Assembly: GCF_900157385.1 (NCBI RefSeq)
Contig: NZ_LT717701.1
Coordinates: 1,461,772 to 1,525,771 of the forward strand
Reading direction: 5' to 3'
Length of the DNA stretch: 64,000 nucleotides
Origin: Mycobacterium terramassiliense
Lineage (GTDB): Bacteria > Actinomycetota > Actinomycetes > Mycobacteriales > Mycobacteriaceae
Made by a program: the position numbers and the translations under genes. Below, piece by piece: positions 25,827 through 38,913 of this stretch. The first letter of the stretch is position 1, and each line of letters starts with the position of its first letter. The notes under the pieces are model-generated. The model ran no database searches, was not told where the DNA came from, and worked only from the letters and a program-made list of their open reading frames with translations.

Positions 25827-26278
25827 CCCCGCTCGGCGGCGGCTTTGATGTTCGCCAGCGAGGCGTTCATCCCCTTCAGCAACTCGCGTTCGAAGTTCTC
25901 GGTCCCGCCCAAGAGCGCGTTCACCGATAGGTTCGAAATCGCGCTGACGCCGTTCTCGGCGTGACGGCTCTCGGTCACCCGGGTCCCCCGGCCGCTGGGC
26001 TCGAGCTCGTAGCTCCAGATCGTGCCGTTGGTGTTGACCCGGAACGCCAGCCTCTTCTCGGGGATGACCTCGACAACCGTGCAGGTGGTGGGCCAGAACA
26101 TGCGGTTGCGCCGGTTGAGGTTGAAGGTGCGGGTGCCTGCGCGAAGAGGTCCCAGCGCCCTCATCCAGCGACACTGCGGGCTCCAGTCCGGCATCCGCCG
26201 GAAGTCGGAGATCAACGCCCACACCTTGGAGGCCGGTGCGTCGATGTCGACGTGCGTCTGCAGCAGCGGGGCGACCAT
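25823..26278 (-). CDS. SRPBCC-family lipid/polyketide-cyclase-like protein
   Basis: A 151-residue protein from the ATG at 26278. The sequence begins MVAPLLQTHVDIDAPASKVWALISDFRRMPDWSP, the classic opening of the START-like fold, then SPQCRWMRALGPLRAGTRTFNLNRRNRMFWPTTCTVVEV, and it ends ANIKAAAERG. It may bind a lipid or polyketide in its cavity; no catalytic claim can be made. It overlaps the DUF3027 stop by four bases on the opposite strand (convergent), and follows a DUF2530 gene on its own strand by 23 nt. Confidence 0.85.
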   Translation of the reverse strand: MVAPLLQTHVDIDAPASKVWALISDFRRMPDWSPQCRWMRALGPLRAGTRTFNLNRRNRMFWPTTCTVVEVIPEKRLAFRVNTNGTIWSYELEPSGRGTRVTESRHAENGVSAISNLSVNALLGGTENFERELLKGMNASLANIKAAAERG

Positions 26279-26301
26279 GGTTCCTCCCAGGGCAGCGAAT
26301 T

Positions 26302-26577
26302 CTATTGGCGGTCCAGGTAGGTTTCCAGCCCGGTCTGCGCGCCGCGGGCGCCGCGGCGGGCGGCCGCAAGCTGCAGGACGAAGATGCTGGTGCCGATCAG
26401 CCCGACCCCCAGCCCGCCTAGCGTCACCGGGCGCCAACTGTGCAGGGCGGGGACGAGGAACGCGAGCGCCGCGCCGATCAGCCAGCCCAGGAACCCGACC
26501 ACGACGACGGGCCACACCTCGAGCAGCGCCCGCGGCAGCGGTGGCGCCTCGGGGCTCTGGCCGGGTTGGGCAGACAT
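26302..26577 (-). CDS. DUF2530 small membrane protein (Rv0879c-like)
   Basis: A 91-residue protein from the ATG at 26577 (MSAQPGQSPEAPPLPRALLEVWPVVVVG); an ATG 9 bases upstream of the former is possible. It has two membrane helices (VWPVVVVGFLGWLIGAALAFLVPAL and PVTLGGLGVGLIGTSIFVLQLA). It matches Rv0879c in position and length. Function is unknown. Confidence 0.8.
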   Translation of the reverse strand: MSAQPGQSPEAPPLPRALLEVWPVVVVGFLGWLIGAALAFLVPALHSWRPVTLGGLGVGLIGTSIFVLQLAAARRGARGAQTGLETYLDRQ

Positions 26578-26686
26578 CGCGATCAACATAACGCGGCGGC
26601 GCTGAGCCCTGAAAGCGGCCCGAGCGCAGGCAAGGACCAAAGTCCATGGATGTCAAGTTGGTATCCCGCATTTGCTGTGTTCCGTG

Positions 26687-26692
26687 TAACCT
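26687..26692 (+). promoter_or_regulatory. Putative leaderless -10 box of marR
   Basis: TAACCT fits TANNNT and is exactly at -12 to -7 of the ATG at 26699. No ribosome site is present. Confidence 0.45.
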
Positions 26693-26698
26693 CGCGCC

Positions 26699-27130
26699 AT
26701 GCCTGACAGCGACGCCCGGCTGGCCAGCGACCTGTCGTTGGCGGTGATGCGGCTGGCCCGCCAACTGCGGTTCCGCAACCCGTCATCGCCGGTGTCGCTG
26801 TCCCAGCTGTCGGCGCTCGCGACCCTGGCCAACGAGGGCGCGATGACCCCCGGCGCGCTCGCGATTCGCGAGCGCGTGCGGCCGCCATCGATGACCCGGG
26901 TGATCGCGTCGCTGGCCGAGATGGGTTTGGTAGATCGCGCCCCACACCCGGTCGACGGCCGGCAGGTCCTCGTCTCGGTCTCCGAGTCCGGCGCCGAGCT
27001 GGTCAAGGCAAACCGTCGCGCGCGCCAGGAGTGGCTGGCCAAGCGCCTGGCGACACTGGACGGCGAGCAACGCGAAACCCTGCGCGAGGCCGCCGATCTG
27101 ATGCTGGCGCTGGTCGACGAAAGCCCGTGA
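26699..27130 (+). CDS. MarR-family transcriptional regulator (Rv0880-like)
   Basis: A 143-residue protein. It has the winged-helix MarR core: [70 protein letters not shown], where the recognition helix is [12 protein letters not shown] and the wing is DGRQVLV. It matches Rv0880 in place. The start seems leaderless. Its stop overlaps the SpoU methyltransferase start by four bases (GTGA). The ligand and targets are unknown. Confidence 0.92.
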   Translation: MPDSDARLASDLSLAVMRLARQLRFRNPSSPVSLSQLSALATLANEGAMTPGALAIRERVRPPSMTRVIASLAEMGLVDRAPHPVDGRQVLVSVSESGAELVKANRRARQEWLAKRLATLDGEQRETLREAADLMLALVDESP

Positions 27131-27951
27131 CCGGCGGCTTGGATGTTCAGGACATCACCGATCCCGACGACCCGCGCCTCGACGATTTCCGCGACCTGAA
27201 CAGTGTCGATCGCCGTCCCGATCTGCCGACCGGTAAGGGGTTGGTGATCGCCGAAGGCGTATTGGTCGTGCAGCGCATGCTGGCCTCCCGATTCACCCCG
27301 CACGCCCTGCTGGGCACCGACCGCCGACTGTCCGAGCTCGAGGACGATCTGGCCGGCGCCGCGGCGCCGTTCTACCGAACGTCGGCCGAGGTGATGGCAC
27401 AAGTGGTCGGTTTTCACCTCAACCGCGGCGTGCTCGCGGCCGCCAGGAGGGTGCCGGAACCCAGCGTCGGCCAGGTCGTCGAGGCCGCGCGCACCGTCGC
27501 GGTCCTCGAGGGCGTCAACGATCACGAGAACCTGGGCTCGATTTTTCGCAACGCGGCCGGGCTGGGCGTGGACGCAGTGGTTTTCGGCAGCGGGTGCGCC
27601 GACCCGCTCTACCGTCGCGCCGTGCGGGTGTCGATGGGCCACGCGTTGCTGGTGCCGTATGCGCGGGCGGCGAGCTGGCCCCACGACCTTCTGTTGTTGA
27701 AGGAGAGCGGCTTTCGGCTGATGGCAATGACGCCGCAGCGCGAGGCGTGCGCGCTGGCCGAGGCGATGGCCGGGGCGGTCGACGAGCGTGTCGCGGTGCT
27801 GGTCGGCGCCGAGGGCCCCGGGCTGACGACGGCCGCCCTGCGGCTCAGCGACGTGCCGGTGCGAGTCCCGATGTCGCGCGGCACCGACTCGCTCAACGTC
27901 GCCACCGCGGCGGCCCTGGCGTTTTACGAGCGGGCTAGGCTCACCTGGTGA
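27127..27951 (+). CDS. SpoU/TrmH-family RNA 2'-O-methyltransferase (Rv0881-like)
   Basis: A 274-residue protein from GTG 27127. It has the SpoU N-terminal substrate-binding part ([27 protein letters not shown]) and the SPOUT knot with the three motifs: [33 protein letters not shown] and [20 protein letters not shown]. It transfers a methyl group from S-adenosylmethionine to a ribose of rRNA or tRNA; the target nucleotide is not known. It overlaps marR by four bases and DUF2537 by four bases, a tight three-gene operon. Confidence 0.92.
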   Translation: MTGGLDVQDITDPDDPRLDDFRDLNSVDRRPDLPTGKGLVIAEGVLVVQRMLASRFTPHALLGTDRRLSELEDDLAGAAAPFYRTSAEVMAQVVGFHLNRGVLAAARRVPEPSVGQVVEAARTVAVLEGVNDHENLGSIFRNAAGLGVDAVVFGSGCADPLYRRAVRVSMGHALLVPYARAASWPHDLLLLKESGFRLMAMTPQREACALAEAMAGAVDERVAVLVGAEGPGLTTAALRLSDVPVRVPMSRGTDSLNVATAAALAFYERARLTW

Positions 27952-28217
27952 ACGACGAGTCCGTCCCCTGGGCAACGGGTTTGACCGTCTCGGTGTTCGT
28001 CGCGGCCGTGACCGGCGCCGCCGTCGTGGTGCTCAGCCTCGGCCTGATCCGGGTGCATCCGCTGCTGGCGGTTGGCCTCAACGCCGTCGCCGCGGGCGGT
28101 CTGGCGCCGACGTTGTGGGGCTGGCGGCGCACCCTGGTGCTGCGGTGGTTCGTGCTGGGCGCGGCCGCGGGCGTGGCCGGCGCGTGGCTGACGCTGCTGG
28201 CAATGACGGTGGGGTAG
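27948..28217 (+). CDS. DUF2537 small membrane protein (Rv0882-like)
   Basis: An 89-residue protein from GTG 27948, overlapping the methyltransferase by four bases. Three hydrophobic helices are seen (VSVFVAAVTGAAVVVLSLGLI; PLLAVGLNAVAAGGLAPTLWG; VLRWFVLGAAAGVAGAWLTLLAM). Function is unknown. Its TAG stop is the first base group of a 55-bp repeat array. Confidence 0.8.
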   Translation: MNDESVPWATGLTVSVFVAAVTGAAVVVLSLGLIRVHPLLAVGLNAVAAGGLAPTLWGWRRTLVLRWFVLGAAAGVAGAWLTLLAMTVG

Positions 28218-28350
28218 CGGGTCCCCGCCATCGGGCTAGCGGGGATCGCAAGCGCGGTGTAGCCGGGCGCTGCGGGTCCCCGCCATCGGGCTAGCGGGGA
28301 TCGCAAGCGCGGTGCAGCCGGGCGCTGCGGGTCCCCGCCATCGGGCTAGC
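28215..28350. repeat. Tandem 55-bp repeats between convergent genes
   Basis: CTAGCGGGGATCGCAAGCGC recurs at 28236 and 28291, 55 bp apart, with a partial copy at 28215-28235 and another at 28346. Each unit carries the complementary arms GCGGGGA (e.g. 28239-28245) and TCCCCGC (28277-28283). The repeat shares GCGCGGxGxAGCCGGGCG with the 54-bp array at 5829. The stops of both flanking genes lie in it. It may act as a bidirectional terminator. Confidence 0.9.
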
Positions 28351-29131
28351 GGTGCCCGCCGGAGCGCACCCCGAGCAGCACATCCTCCCAGGCCGGAATC
28401 ACCGGCTTGCCGCGCCGGGTGTGCACCGGCTGTTCGGGCGGTGCGGCGGGCGGCGCCGGTTCGGCGGATTCGCCTGCGGTAGCGGTCGGTTCCGTCGACT
28501 CGAAGGCGAGGCGGGCCACCCGGGCGAGCGGCCGCAACGGGCGCTCGAAGTCCGGGTCGATCAGCTCGCTGGCCGCGTCGTCGACCGCCGTGACCGTTCC
28601 GCCGTGGGCGCCGGGGGCGAAGCTGAAATGCGCGATGTTGTCCGAGCGCCCGGCCTTCCAGGCGAGCTGCACCGTCCAGCGGCCGTCCTCGTTGCGCCAC
28701 GCGTCCCAGCTGAGCCGGTCGGGTTCCAGGCCGCGCGCCACCAGCGCGGAGCTGACGGTCTCGAGCAGGGTGAGCACGGCGGGCCCGTCGGCCAGCATCG
28801 GGTGTGCGGCGGTTGCCAGTTCGGCGGCGCGGGCCCGCTCCAGCAGCACCGGGTGAGCAAAGCGGCGGATCCGCGAAATGTCGGAGCCCGACGCCATGGC
28901 CACCTGATCGACGGACGCACCGGCGCGAATCCGGGCCTGAATCTCTTTGGGGCTCAACATATTGGTGACTTGCATGTCGAGCGGCGGCTGGTCCGGCTGC
29001 GGCGCCTCGCCGCGGAGGGCGGCCCGAAGTCTGTCGTCGGCCACCAGCTTGAACCGTTCTGCGGGGTCATCACCCTCGCAGATGATGTATTTGCTCTCGT
29101 CATCGAGACCAACCACTTTGAGTTCCCGCAT
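28346..29131 (-). CDS. sepH: Septation protein SepH (DUF3071)
   Basis: A 261-residue protein from the ATG at 29131 behind GGAGAAG. It begins MRELKVVGLDDESKYIICEGDD, followed by the helix-turn-helix-like segment LSPKEIQARIRAGASVDQVAMASGSDISRIRRFAHPVLLERARAAELA, which is diagnostic of SepH. In actinobacteria SepH binds FtsZ and promotes Z-ring assembly at division. The C-terminal half is Ala/Pro-rich and ends RKPVIPAWEDVLLGVRSGG-like (TRRGKPVIPAWEDVLLGVRS), also conserved. It converges with the Rv0882-like gene. Confidence 0.93.
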   Translation of the reverse strand: MRELKVVGLDDESKYIICEGDDPAERFKLVADDRLRAALRGEAPQPDQPPLDMQVTNMLSPKEIQARIRAGASVDQVAMASGSDISRIRRFAHPVLLERARAAELATAAHPMLADGPAVLTLLETVSSALVARGLEPDRLSWDAWRNEDGRWTVQLAWKAGRSDNIAHFSFAPGAHGGTVTAVDDAASELIDPDFERPLRPLARVARLAFESTEPTATAGESAEPAPPAAPPEQPVHTRRGKPVIPAWEDVLLGVRSGGHR

Positions 29132-29252
29132 GGCTTCTCCTCGCAGGCTCCGCGCCGGTCAGCGACGGACCCCTCGGGTCCGCACTCTAGTGCAGCTAAC
29201 GCCGGCAACCCGCTGTGACACGCTGGCGGGTTGCGGGCTGATGACGCAGAAG

Positions 29253-31595
<2,343 letters not shown>

Positions 31596-31614
31596 GGCTG
31601 CGCCGGGTTCTCTT

Positions 31615-33312
31615 ATGCCGCACGTTATTACCCAGTCGTGCTGCAACGACGGGTCCTGTGTCTTCGCGTGCCCGGTGAACTGCATCCACCCGTCACCGGA
31701 CGAGCCGGGGTTTGCGACGTCGGAGATGCTCTACATCGATCCGGTGGCGTGCGTGGACTGCGGCGCGTGCGTGAGTGCTTGCCCGGTGGGCGCCATCGCC
31801 CCTGACACCCGGCTGGATGCCAAGCAGCTGCCGTTCGTCGAGATCAACGCGTCCTTCTACCCGAAGCGGCCCGAGGGCGAGAAACTGCCGCCCACCTCGA
31901 AGCTGGCCCCGGTGATCCCCGCCGCCGAGGTGCGCGCCCGCCGTCGGCCCTTGACCGTGGCCGTCGTCGGCTCGGGCCCCGCGGCGATGTATGCCGCCGA
32001 CGAGCTGCTCACCCAACATGGCGTGCGGGTCAACGTCTTTGAGAAGCTGCCGACGCCCTACGGGCTGGTGCGCGCCGGGGTGGCGCCCGACCACCAGAAC
32101 ACCAAAAGGGTCACCCGGCTTTTCGACCGGATATCCGGCCATCGGCACTTCCGCTTCTACCTGAACGTCGAGATCGGCAGGCACCTGAGCCACGCCGACC
32201 TGTTGGCCCACCATCACGCCGTTATCTATGCGGTGGGTGCACCCGACGATCGTCGCCTGGGCATCGACGGCATGGGTCTGCCGGGCACCGGGACCGCCAC
32301 CGAGTTGGTCGCGTGGCTCAACGGACATCCCGAGTTCACCAGTCTGCCAGTCGATCTCGATCACGAGCGAGTGGTGATCATCGGCAACGGCAACGTCGCC
32401 CTCGACGTGGCCCGCGTCCTCACGGCGGACCCCGACGACCTGGCCCGCACCGACATCTCCGACCATGCGCTCGAGGTGTTGCGGCGCTCCGCGGTGCGCG
32501 AAGTGGTGATCGCCGCCCGGCGCGGGCCGGCCCATTCGGCCTTCACCCTTCCCGAACTCATCGGGCTCACCGGCGCCTCCGACGTCGTGCTGGACGCCGG
32601 CGACCATCGGCGGGTGGCGGGCGATCTCGCCGCCGTGTCGGACCGGCTGACCCAGACCAAGCTGCAGATCCTGAGCACACTGGGTGACGATTCATCCTCG
32701 CCGTCACGCCGCCGGATCCGGCTGGCCTACGAGCTCACCCCGCAGCGCGTGCTCGGCGAGCGCCGCGCCACCGGAGTCGAGTTCACCGTCACCGGCACCG
32801 ACGAGGCGCACCGGCTGGAGGCCGGCCTGGTGCTGACGTCGATCGGCTATCGCGGCAAGGCGATCCGTGGGCTGCCATTCGACGAATCGGCGGCCGTCGT
32901 GCCCAACGACAGCGGCCGCGTTACGGACCCCGGCTCCGGCCGCCCGGTGCCCGGCGCCTACGTCGCGGGATGGATCAAGCGCGGACCGACGGGGTTCATC
33001 GGCACGAACAAGTCCTGCTCCCTGCAAACCGTCCATGCGCTGGTGGCCGATTTCAACGCCGGTAGCCTGACCGACCCCGCCGCCCCGCCGGGCGCGCTGG
33101 ACGACCTGGTGCGCGCGCGCCAGCCCGACGTCGTCGGCTCCGCGGGGTGGCGGGCGATCGACGCCGCGGAGATCGAGCGGGGGAGCCGCGACGGGCGGCC
33201 GCGCAACAAATTCACCGACGTCGCCGACATGCTCGCCGTCGCCGTCGCCGTTGCCGCGCCGGCGCCGCCGCGGCGACGCCGGCTGCTGGCCCGGCTGTCT
33301 GGTGAGAGCTAG
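31615..33312 (+). CDS. fprB: Ferredoxin-NADP reductase with fused ferredoxin (FprB)
   Basis: A 565-residue fusion protein. Residues 1-60 form a ferredoxin with CCNDGSCVFACPVNC and CVDCGACVSACPVGAIAP, enough for a 7Fe or 2x[4Fe-4S] cluster set. From about residue 115 an adrenodoxin-reductase-like FAD/NADPH domain follows: TVAVVGSGPAAMYAADELL, PTPYGLVRAGVAPDHQNTK, VVIIGNGNVALDVARVL and the C-terminal GWIKRGPTGFIGTNKSC. It is Rv0886-like. It transfers electrons between NADPH and an iron-sulfur partner. Its stop overlaps the convergent VOC gene stop by four bases. Confidence 0.96.
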   Translation: MPHVITQSCCNDGSCVFACPVNCIHPSPDEPGFATSEMLYIDPVACVDCGACVSACPVGAIAPDTRLDAKQLPFVEINASFYPKRPEGEKLPPTSKLAPVIPAAEVRARRRPLTVAVVGSGPAAMYAADELLTQHGVRVNVFEKLPTPYGLVRAGVAPDHQNTKRVTRLFDRISGHRHFRFYLNVEIGRHLSHADLLAHHHAVIYAVGAPDDRRLGIDGMGLPGTGTATELVAWLNGHPEFTSLPVDLDHERVVIIGNGNVALDVARVLTADPDDLARTDISDHALEVLRRSAVREVVIAARRGPAHSAFTLPELIGLTGASDVVLDAGDHRRVAGDLAAVSDRLTQTKLQILSTLGDDSSSPSRRRIRLAYELTPQRVLGERRATGVEFTVTGTDEAHRLEAGLVLTSIGYRGKAIRGLPFDESAAVVPNDSGRVTDPGSGRPVPGAYVAGWIKRGPTGFIGTNKSCSLQTVHALVADFNAGSLTDPAAPPGALDDLVRARQPDVVGSAGWRAIDAAEIERGSRDGRPRNKFTDVADMLAVAVAVAAPAPPRRRRLLARLSGES

Positions 33313-33767
33313 CCGGCCCCCTGCCCGGACATCGCCGCGGTGACCTCTTCCATGCTGACTTCCCGCACCGGCTGACCCATCGACCAGTGGTGGCCGAACG
33401 GGTCGGCGACCACGCCATAACGGTCACCCCAGAACTGGTCGTCCAACGGGGCCACCACGGCGGCCCCCGCGTCCAGCGCCCGCTGGAACTTGGCGTCGAC
33501 GTCGGTGACCGTCAGGTGGATGGTGACCGGGGTGCCGCCCAGGGACGTGGGCGTCATCGACTTGCCGCCACACATCTCCGGAAAGTCGTCGTTGAGCATC
33601 ACGGTGAAGCCATTGATGCGCAGCGCCGCGTGCACCAGCTTGCCGTCGGGGCGGGGCACCCGGCCCAGCTCCTCGGCGCCAAAGGCCTTGACGTAGAAGT
33701 CGATTGCCGCCGCGGCGTCGTCGACGACGAGGTGCGGGGACAGTGCGGGTTCGATGTTGATCGCCAT
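33309..33767 (-). CDS. VOC-family protein (Rv0887c-like)
   Basis: A 152-residue glyoxalase/bleomycin-resistance (VOC) superfamily protein from the ATG at 33767, behind AAGGAGACC. It has two beta-alpha-beta-beta-beta modules: LSPHLVVDDAAAAIDFYVKAFGAEELGRVP, and DVDAKFQRALDAGAAVVAPLDDQFWGDRYGVVADPFGHHWSMGQP, with metal-ligand-type residues in the second (the D-P-F-G-H stretch). It is near Rv0887c in sequence and location. Substrate is unknown. Confidence 0.9.
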   Translation of the reverse strand: MAINIEPALSPHLVVDDAAAAIDFYVKAFGAEELGRVPRPDGKLVHAALRINGFTVMLNDDFPEMCGGKSMTPTSLGGTPVTIHLTVTDVDAKFQRALDAGAAVVAPLDDQFWGDRYGVVADPFGHHWSMGQPVREVSMEEVTAAMSGQGAG

Positions 33768-33973
33768 CGTGGTCTCCTTGTTGTCGGTCTCCCGTGCCCA
33801 CCCGGCGTGGGCCGGCACACGGTTATTGACTCGTCCCGCGACGCAAATTCATCGGAGCCTCGCGGCACGCGCCCATTCAACCGTCGGGCACCGACAACCA
33901 ACGGACGCGAGCGTGACCACCGCGCGAAATGTTGGGCCGAAATTCGCGGTGTGGTTACCTCGCTCGCCCGATC

Positions 33974-35092
33974 TCAGGCGTGGGTGAGAACCCGGTCCCA
34001 GCCCTCGACGGCTTCCGGGCTGCGCGGTGCCGGGCCCACGTAGATCGCCGACGGGCGGACCAGCTTGCCGAGCCGTTTCTGCTCGAGGATGTGGGCGCAC
34101 CATCCCGCGGTGCGTCCGCAGGTGAACATGGCCGGCATCATGTTGGCCGGCACCCGGGCGAAGTCCAGGATGACCGCGGCCCAGAACTCGACGTTGGTCT
34201 CGATGGCCCGGTCCGGGCGGCGCTCGCGCAGTTCTGCCAGCGCGGCCTGCTCCAGCGCGACGGCGACCTCGTGGCGCGGGGCGCCCAGCCGTTCGGCGGC
34301 CGCCCGCAGCACGCGTGCCCGCGGGTCCTCGGCGCGGTAAACGCGGTGGCCGAATCCCATCAGCTTGTCGCCGCGGTCCAGGATCGATTTGACCAGGCCG
34401 CGGGCGTCGCCGGTGCGCTCGACCTCTTCGAGCATTGGCAGCACCCGGGCCGGCGCGCCACCGTGCAGCGGGCCGCTCATCGCCCCGATCGCCCCCGACA
34501 GCGAGGCGGCGACGTCCGCTCCGGTCGAGGCGATCACCCGCGCGGTGAACGTCGAGGCGTTCATGCCGTGCTCGGCGGCCGACACCCAGTAGGCATCGAT
34601 GGCCTCGACGTGCCGGGGGTCGGGTTCGCCCTGCCAGCGGGTCATGAACCGCGCTGTGACGGTTTGGCATTCGTCGATGACGCGCTGGGGCACGGCCGGC
34701 TGGTAGATGCCGCGGGCCGACTGTGCGACATAGGACAGGGCCATCACCGAGGCCCGGGCCAGCTGGTCGCGGGCGGTGGCGTCGTCGGTGTCCAGCAGCG
34801 GCTTGTAGCCCCAGATCGGTGCCAGCATCGCCAGGCCCGCCTGCACGTCGACCCGCACATCGCCGGTGTGGATCGGCAGCGGGAAGGGCTCGGCGGGCGG
34901 CAGCCCGTGACCGAACTTGCCGTCGACCAGCAGCGCCCACACGTCGCCGAACGTGACCTGCTGAGCCACCAGGTCCTCGATATCCACGCCGCGGTAGCGC
35001 AGCGCGCCGCCGTCTTTATCCGGTTCGGCGATTTCGGTGGTGAATGCCACCACGCCCTCCAGGCCGGGGACAAAGTTTTCCGGGACAGTCAT
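33974..35092 (-). CDS. citA: Citrate synthase CitA (type II-like, short form)
   Basis: A 372-residue protein from the ATG at 35092. It has the citrate synthase signatures: [17 protein letters not shown], the catalytic [57 protein letters not shown] and the end region [22 protein letters not shown]. It condenses acetyl-CoA and oxaloacetate, or acts as a methylcitrate synthase; this M. tuberculosis enzyme (Rv0889c) is known as CitA. The second synthase, gltA2, is encoded 1 kb away. It is divergent from pdxH across a palindrome. Confidence 0.94.
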   Translation of the reverse strand: MTVPENFVPGLEGVVAFTTEIAEPDKDGGALRYRGVDIEDLVAQQVTFGDVWALLVDGKFGHGLPPAEPFPLPIHTGDVRVDVQAGLAMLAPIWGYKPLLDTDDATARDQLARASVMALSYVAQSARGIYQPAVPQRVIDECQTVTARFMTRWQGEPDPRHVEAIDAYWVSAAEHGMNASTFTARVIASTGADVAASLSGAIGAMSGPLHGGAPARVLPMLEEVERTGDARGLVKSILDRGDKLMGFGHRVYRAEDPRARVLRAAAERLGAPRHEVAVALEQAALAELRERRPDRAIETNVEFWAAVILDFARVPANMMPAMFTCGRTAGWCAHILEQKRLGKLVRPSAIYVGPAPRSPEAVEGWDRVLTHA

Positions 35093-35126
35093 GCGGAAAT
35101 TCTCGCACCCCCCGGGCGGGCGGATG

Positions 35127-35140
35127 CTACCGGCCGGTAG
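35127..35140. promoter_or_regulatory. 14-bp palindrome between citA and pdxH
   Basis: CTACCGGCCGGTAG is a perfect palindrome, followed by CCCCCGGTAGCG, a repeated CGGTAG half. It lies between the divergent citA and pdxH starts, about 35 nt from citA and 24 nt from pdxH. TAGCGT at 35151-35156 fits a -10 for a leaderless pdxH. The regulator is unknown. Confidence 0.5.
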
Positions 35141-35163
35141 CAACCCCCGGTAGCGTGGGCGTA

Positions 35164-35835
35164 ATGGCAGGACCGGGCCCCGGAGCAGGCAAAGAACACC
35201 TCGAGAGAATGCGCGTGGAGTACGGATCGGTCGAAAAGGACGGCAGCCCAGACCTGGACGCGGACTGGCTGGCCGACGGGTGGCTCGCGTTGTTCCGCAG
35301 GTGGCTCGACGACGCCGAGCGCGCCGGGGTGGCCGAGCCGAACGCCATGGTGCTGGCAACCGTCGCCGGCGGCCGGCCGGTCAGCCGGGCGGTGTTGTGC
35401 AAGAGCGCCGATGAGACCGGAATCACTTTCTTCACCAACTACGACTCCGACAAGGGCGCCGAGCTGGCCGCGACGCCGTACGCGTCGGCCACTTTCCCGT
35501 GGTTCCTGTTGGGCCGGCAAATCCACGTCCGCGGCCCGGTGAGCAAGGTGGACCCCCAGGTGACGCGGGACTACTGGTCCATGCGGCCGCGCGGCTCCCA
35601 ACTGGGCGCCTGGGCGTCACACCAATCGCGGCCGATCGCGTCGCGCGCGGCGCTGCTGGACCAGCTCGCCGAGGTCACCACGCGCTTCGCCGACTCCGAA
35701 TCCGTCCCGGTGCCGCCCAACTGGGGCGGATACCTCCTCGCGCCCGAGGTGGTCGAATTCTGGCAGGGCCGGGAAAACCGGGTGCACAACCGGATTCGGG
35801 TGATCGGCGCTCGGGTCGAGCGCCTGCAACCCTGA
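35164..35835 (+). CDS. pdxH: Pyridoxamine/pyridoxine 5'-phosphate oxidase PdxH
   Basis: A 223-residue protein from the ATG at 35164. It is the FMN enzyme that makes pyridoxal 5'-phosphate. Family signatures are [94 protein letters not shown] and the C-terminal [29 protein letters not shown]. The start appears leaderless. M. tuberculosis carries pdxH elsewhere, so its place beside citA is a local arrangement. Confidence 0.94.
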   Translation: MAGPGPGAGKEHLERMRVEYGSVEKDGSPDLDADWLADGWLALFRRWLDDAERAGVAEPNAMVLATVAGGRPVSRAVLCKSADETGITFFTNYDSDKGAELAATPYASATFPWFLLGRQIHVRGPVSKVDPQVTRDYWSMRPRGSQLGAWASHQSRPIASRAALLDQLAEVTTRFADSESVPVPPNWGGYLLAPEVVEFWQGRENRVHNRIRVIGARVERLQP

Positions 35836-36034
35836 CCCGCGCGGTTCGTCGACGGCCGCGTGTCGACTCGGTATGACACCCGTCACGTCGCAAATTCAGC
35901 GCGGCTTAACCGTCCGATGGCCGCGAGACCCGCGGACCCGACCCCGGGCAGGCGCGTCGTGCCGATAACGACTACCTTCAGCTATAAGCACCGAGTCAGG
36001 GCAGCCAGACCAGCCAGAGCGCAAAGGGGTTCTC

Positions 36035-37326
<1,292 letters not shown>

Positions 37327-37330
<4 letters not shown>

Positions 37331-38913
37331 GGTCTGTTCGCCAGGGAAGCCAGCACCGCCATCGCGGCGTTGTGCCCGCCGATGCCCGACACCGCTCCGC
37401 CACGGCGGGCGCCCGCGCCGCACAACAGGATTCGATCGTGCGCGGTGGCGACCCCCCATTGCCGGGCCGGCGTGTCCAGCGGGTCGTCGTCGTCGGCGAA
37501 AGGCCACGTCAGGCCGCCGTGGAAGATGTTGCCCGCGGTCATCCCCAGCGTGCGGTGCAAGTCCAGGGTGGTCGTCGTCTCGAGGCACGGTCGGCCCTGC
37601 GCATCGCTCATCAGGACATCCTGGACCGGCTCGGCCAGAACGGAATTCAGCGACGCCAGTACCGATTCGGTCAGTCGCTCGCGCAGGGCGCCGGAGCGGT
37701 TTTCGTCGAACAGCGAGTGCGGGGTGTGCAGGCCGAACACCGTCATCGTGTGGGCACCCGACCGGGCCAGCTCGGCCGACAAGATGCTCGGGTCGGTCAG
37801 CGAATGGCAATAGGCTTCGCAGGGCAGCGGATTCGGAATGTGCCCGTCGGCCGCGCGCGAATACGCGCTGCCCAATTGGGTCCAGGTTTCATTCGCGTGG
37901 AACGTCCCGGCGAACGCCTGCTCGGATGTGACGGCGGCGTCACGCAACCGGGGCAGGCGGCGCAGCACCATGTTCACCTTGACCTGCGCGCCCTGGGCCG
38001 GGGCGGGGGGCCGCTCGCCGAGCAGGCCGGCCAGGACCGTCGGCGTCACGCCGGCCAGCACGAACCGGCCCCGCACCGCGTGCTCGTTCTCGCCGCAGCG
38101 GTAGCGCACCCGGCCGTCGGGATCGACCGCGAAGACGTCTGCACCGGTGATGATTTCGGCGCCATGGCCGGAGGCCGCCGACGCGAGGGCCGCGGTCAGC
38201 GAGCCCATCCCGCCGACGGGGACGTCCCAGTCCCCGGTGCCGCCGCCGAGCACGTGGTAGAGGAAGCAGACGTTCTGCCGCAGCGAAGGGTCGTCCAGGG
38301 CGGCGAACGTGCCGATCAGCGCGTCGGTCGCGATGACGCCGCGGACCAGGTCGTTGCCCACCGCGTCGGCGATCGCGCGGCCGATGGGCTCGTCGACCAT
38401 GGCCCGCCATGCGGCCGCCGCGTGGGCATCGCCCCCATCGATGACGTGCCGGCGGGCCTGCTCGCGGGTGCGCATCGGCTCGAGCAGCGTGGGCCAGAGC
38501 CGCTCGGTCACCACCCGGCAGCGTTGGTAGAAGGCGGCGAAACGACGCTCGTCGTCGGCGGCGCCGATGGCGCCGAACGTCCCGGGGCGCCCGACCAGCA
38601 GCCCGCTGCGGCCCCCGGTGCTGGGATCCGGCGTGTACGACGAGTACGGCCGGCGGACCAGTCGCACCGCGGCGCCCAGATCGTCGACGATGCGGGCCGG
38701 CAGCAGGCTGACCAGGTAGGAGTAGCGCGACAACCGAACCCCGACCCCGTCGAAGGCCTGCGCCGAAACCGCGGCCCCGCCGAGGCGGTCCAGCCGCTCC
38801 AGCAACCGCACCCGAAGGCCCGCCCGGGCCAGATAGGCCGCCGCGACCAGCCCGTTGTGGCCGCCGCCGACGACGATGACATCTAAGGCATCGGGGGCGT
38901 CGACCTCGCTCAG
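37327..38913 (-). CDS. CrtI/phytoene-desaturase-like FAD oxidoreductase, apparent CTG start
   Basis: About 528 residues. The FAD motif is [38 protein letters not shown] at the very N-terminus. No ATG, GTG or TTG precedes it in frame; the first usual start, GTG at 38811, would delete the dinucleotide-binding site. The CTG at 38913 gives [18 protein letters not shown], like the MSEVDA start recalled for Rv0897c, and overlaps the upstream DUF2630 stop as CTGA. The rest of the gene has FAD-fold features ([25 protein letters not shown]). The substrate is unknown. Confidence 0.82.
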
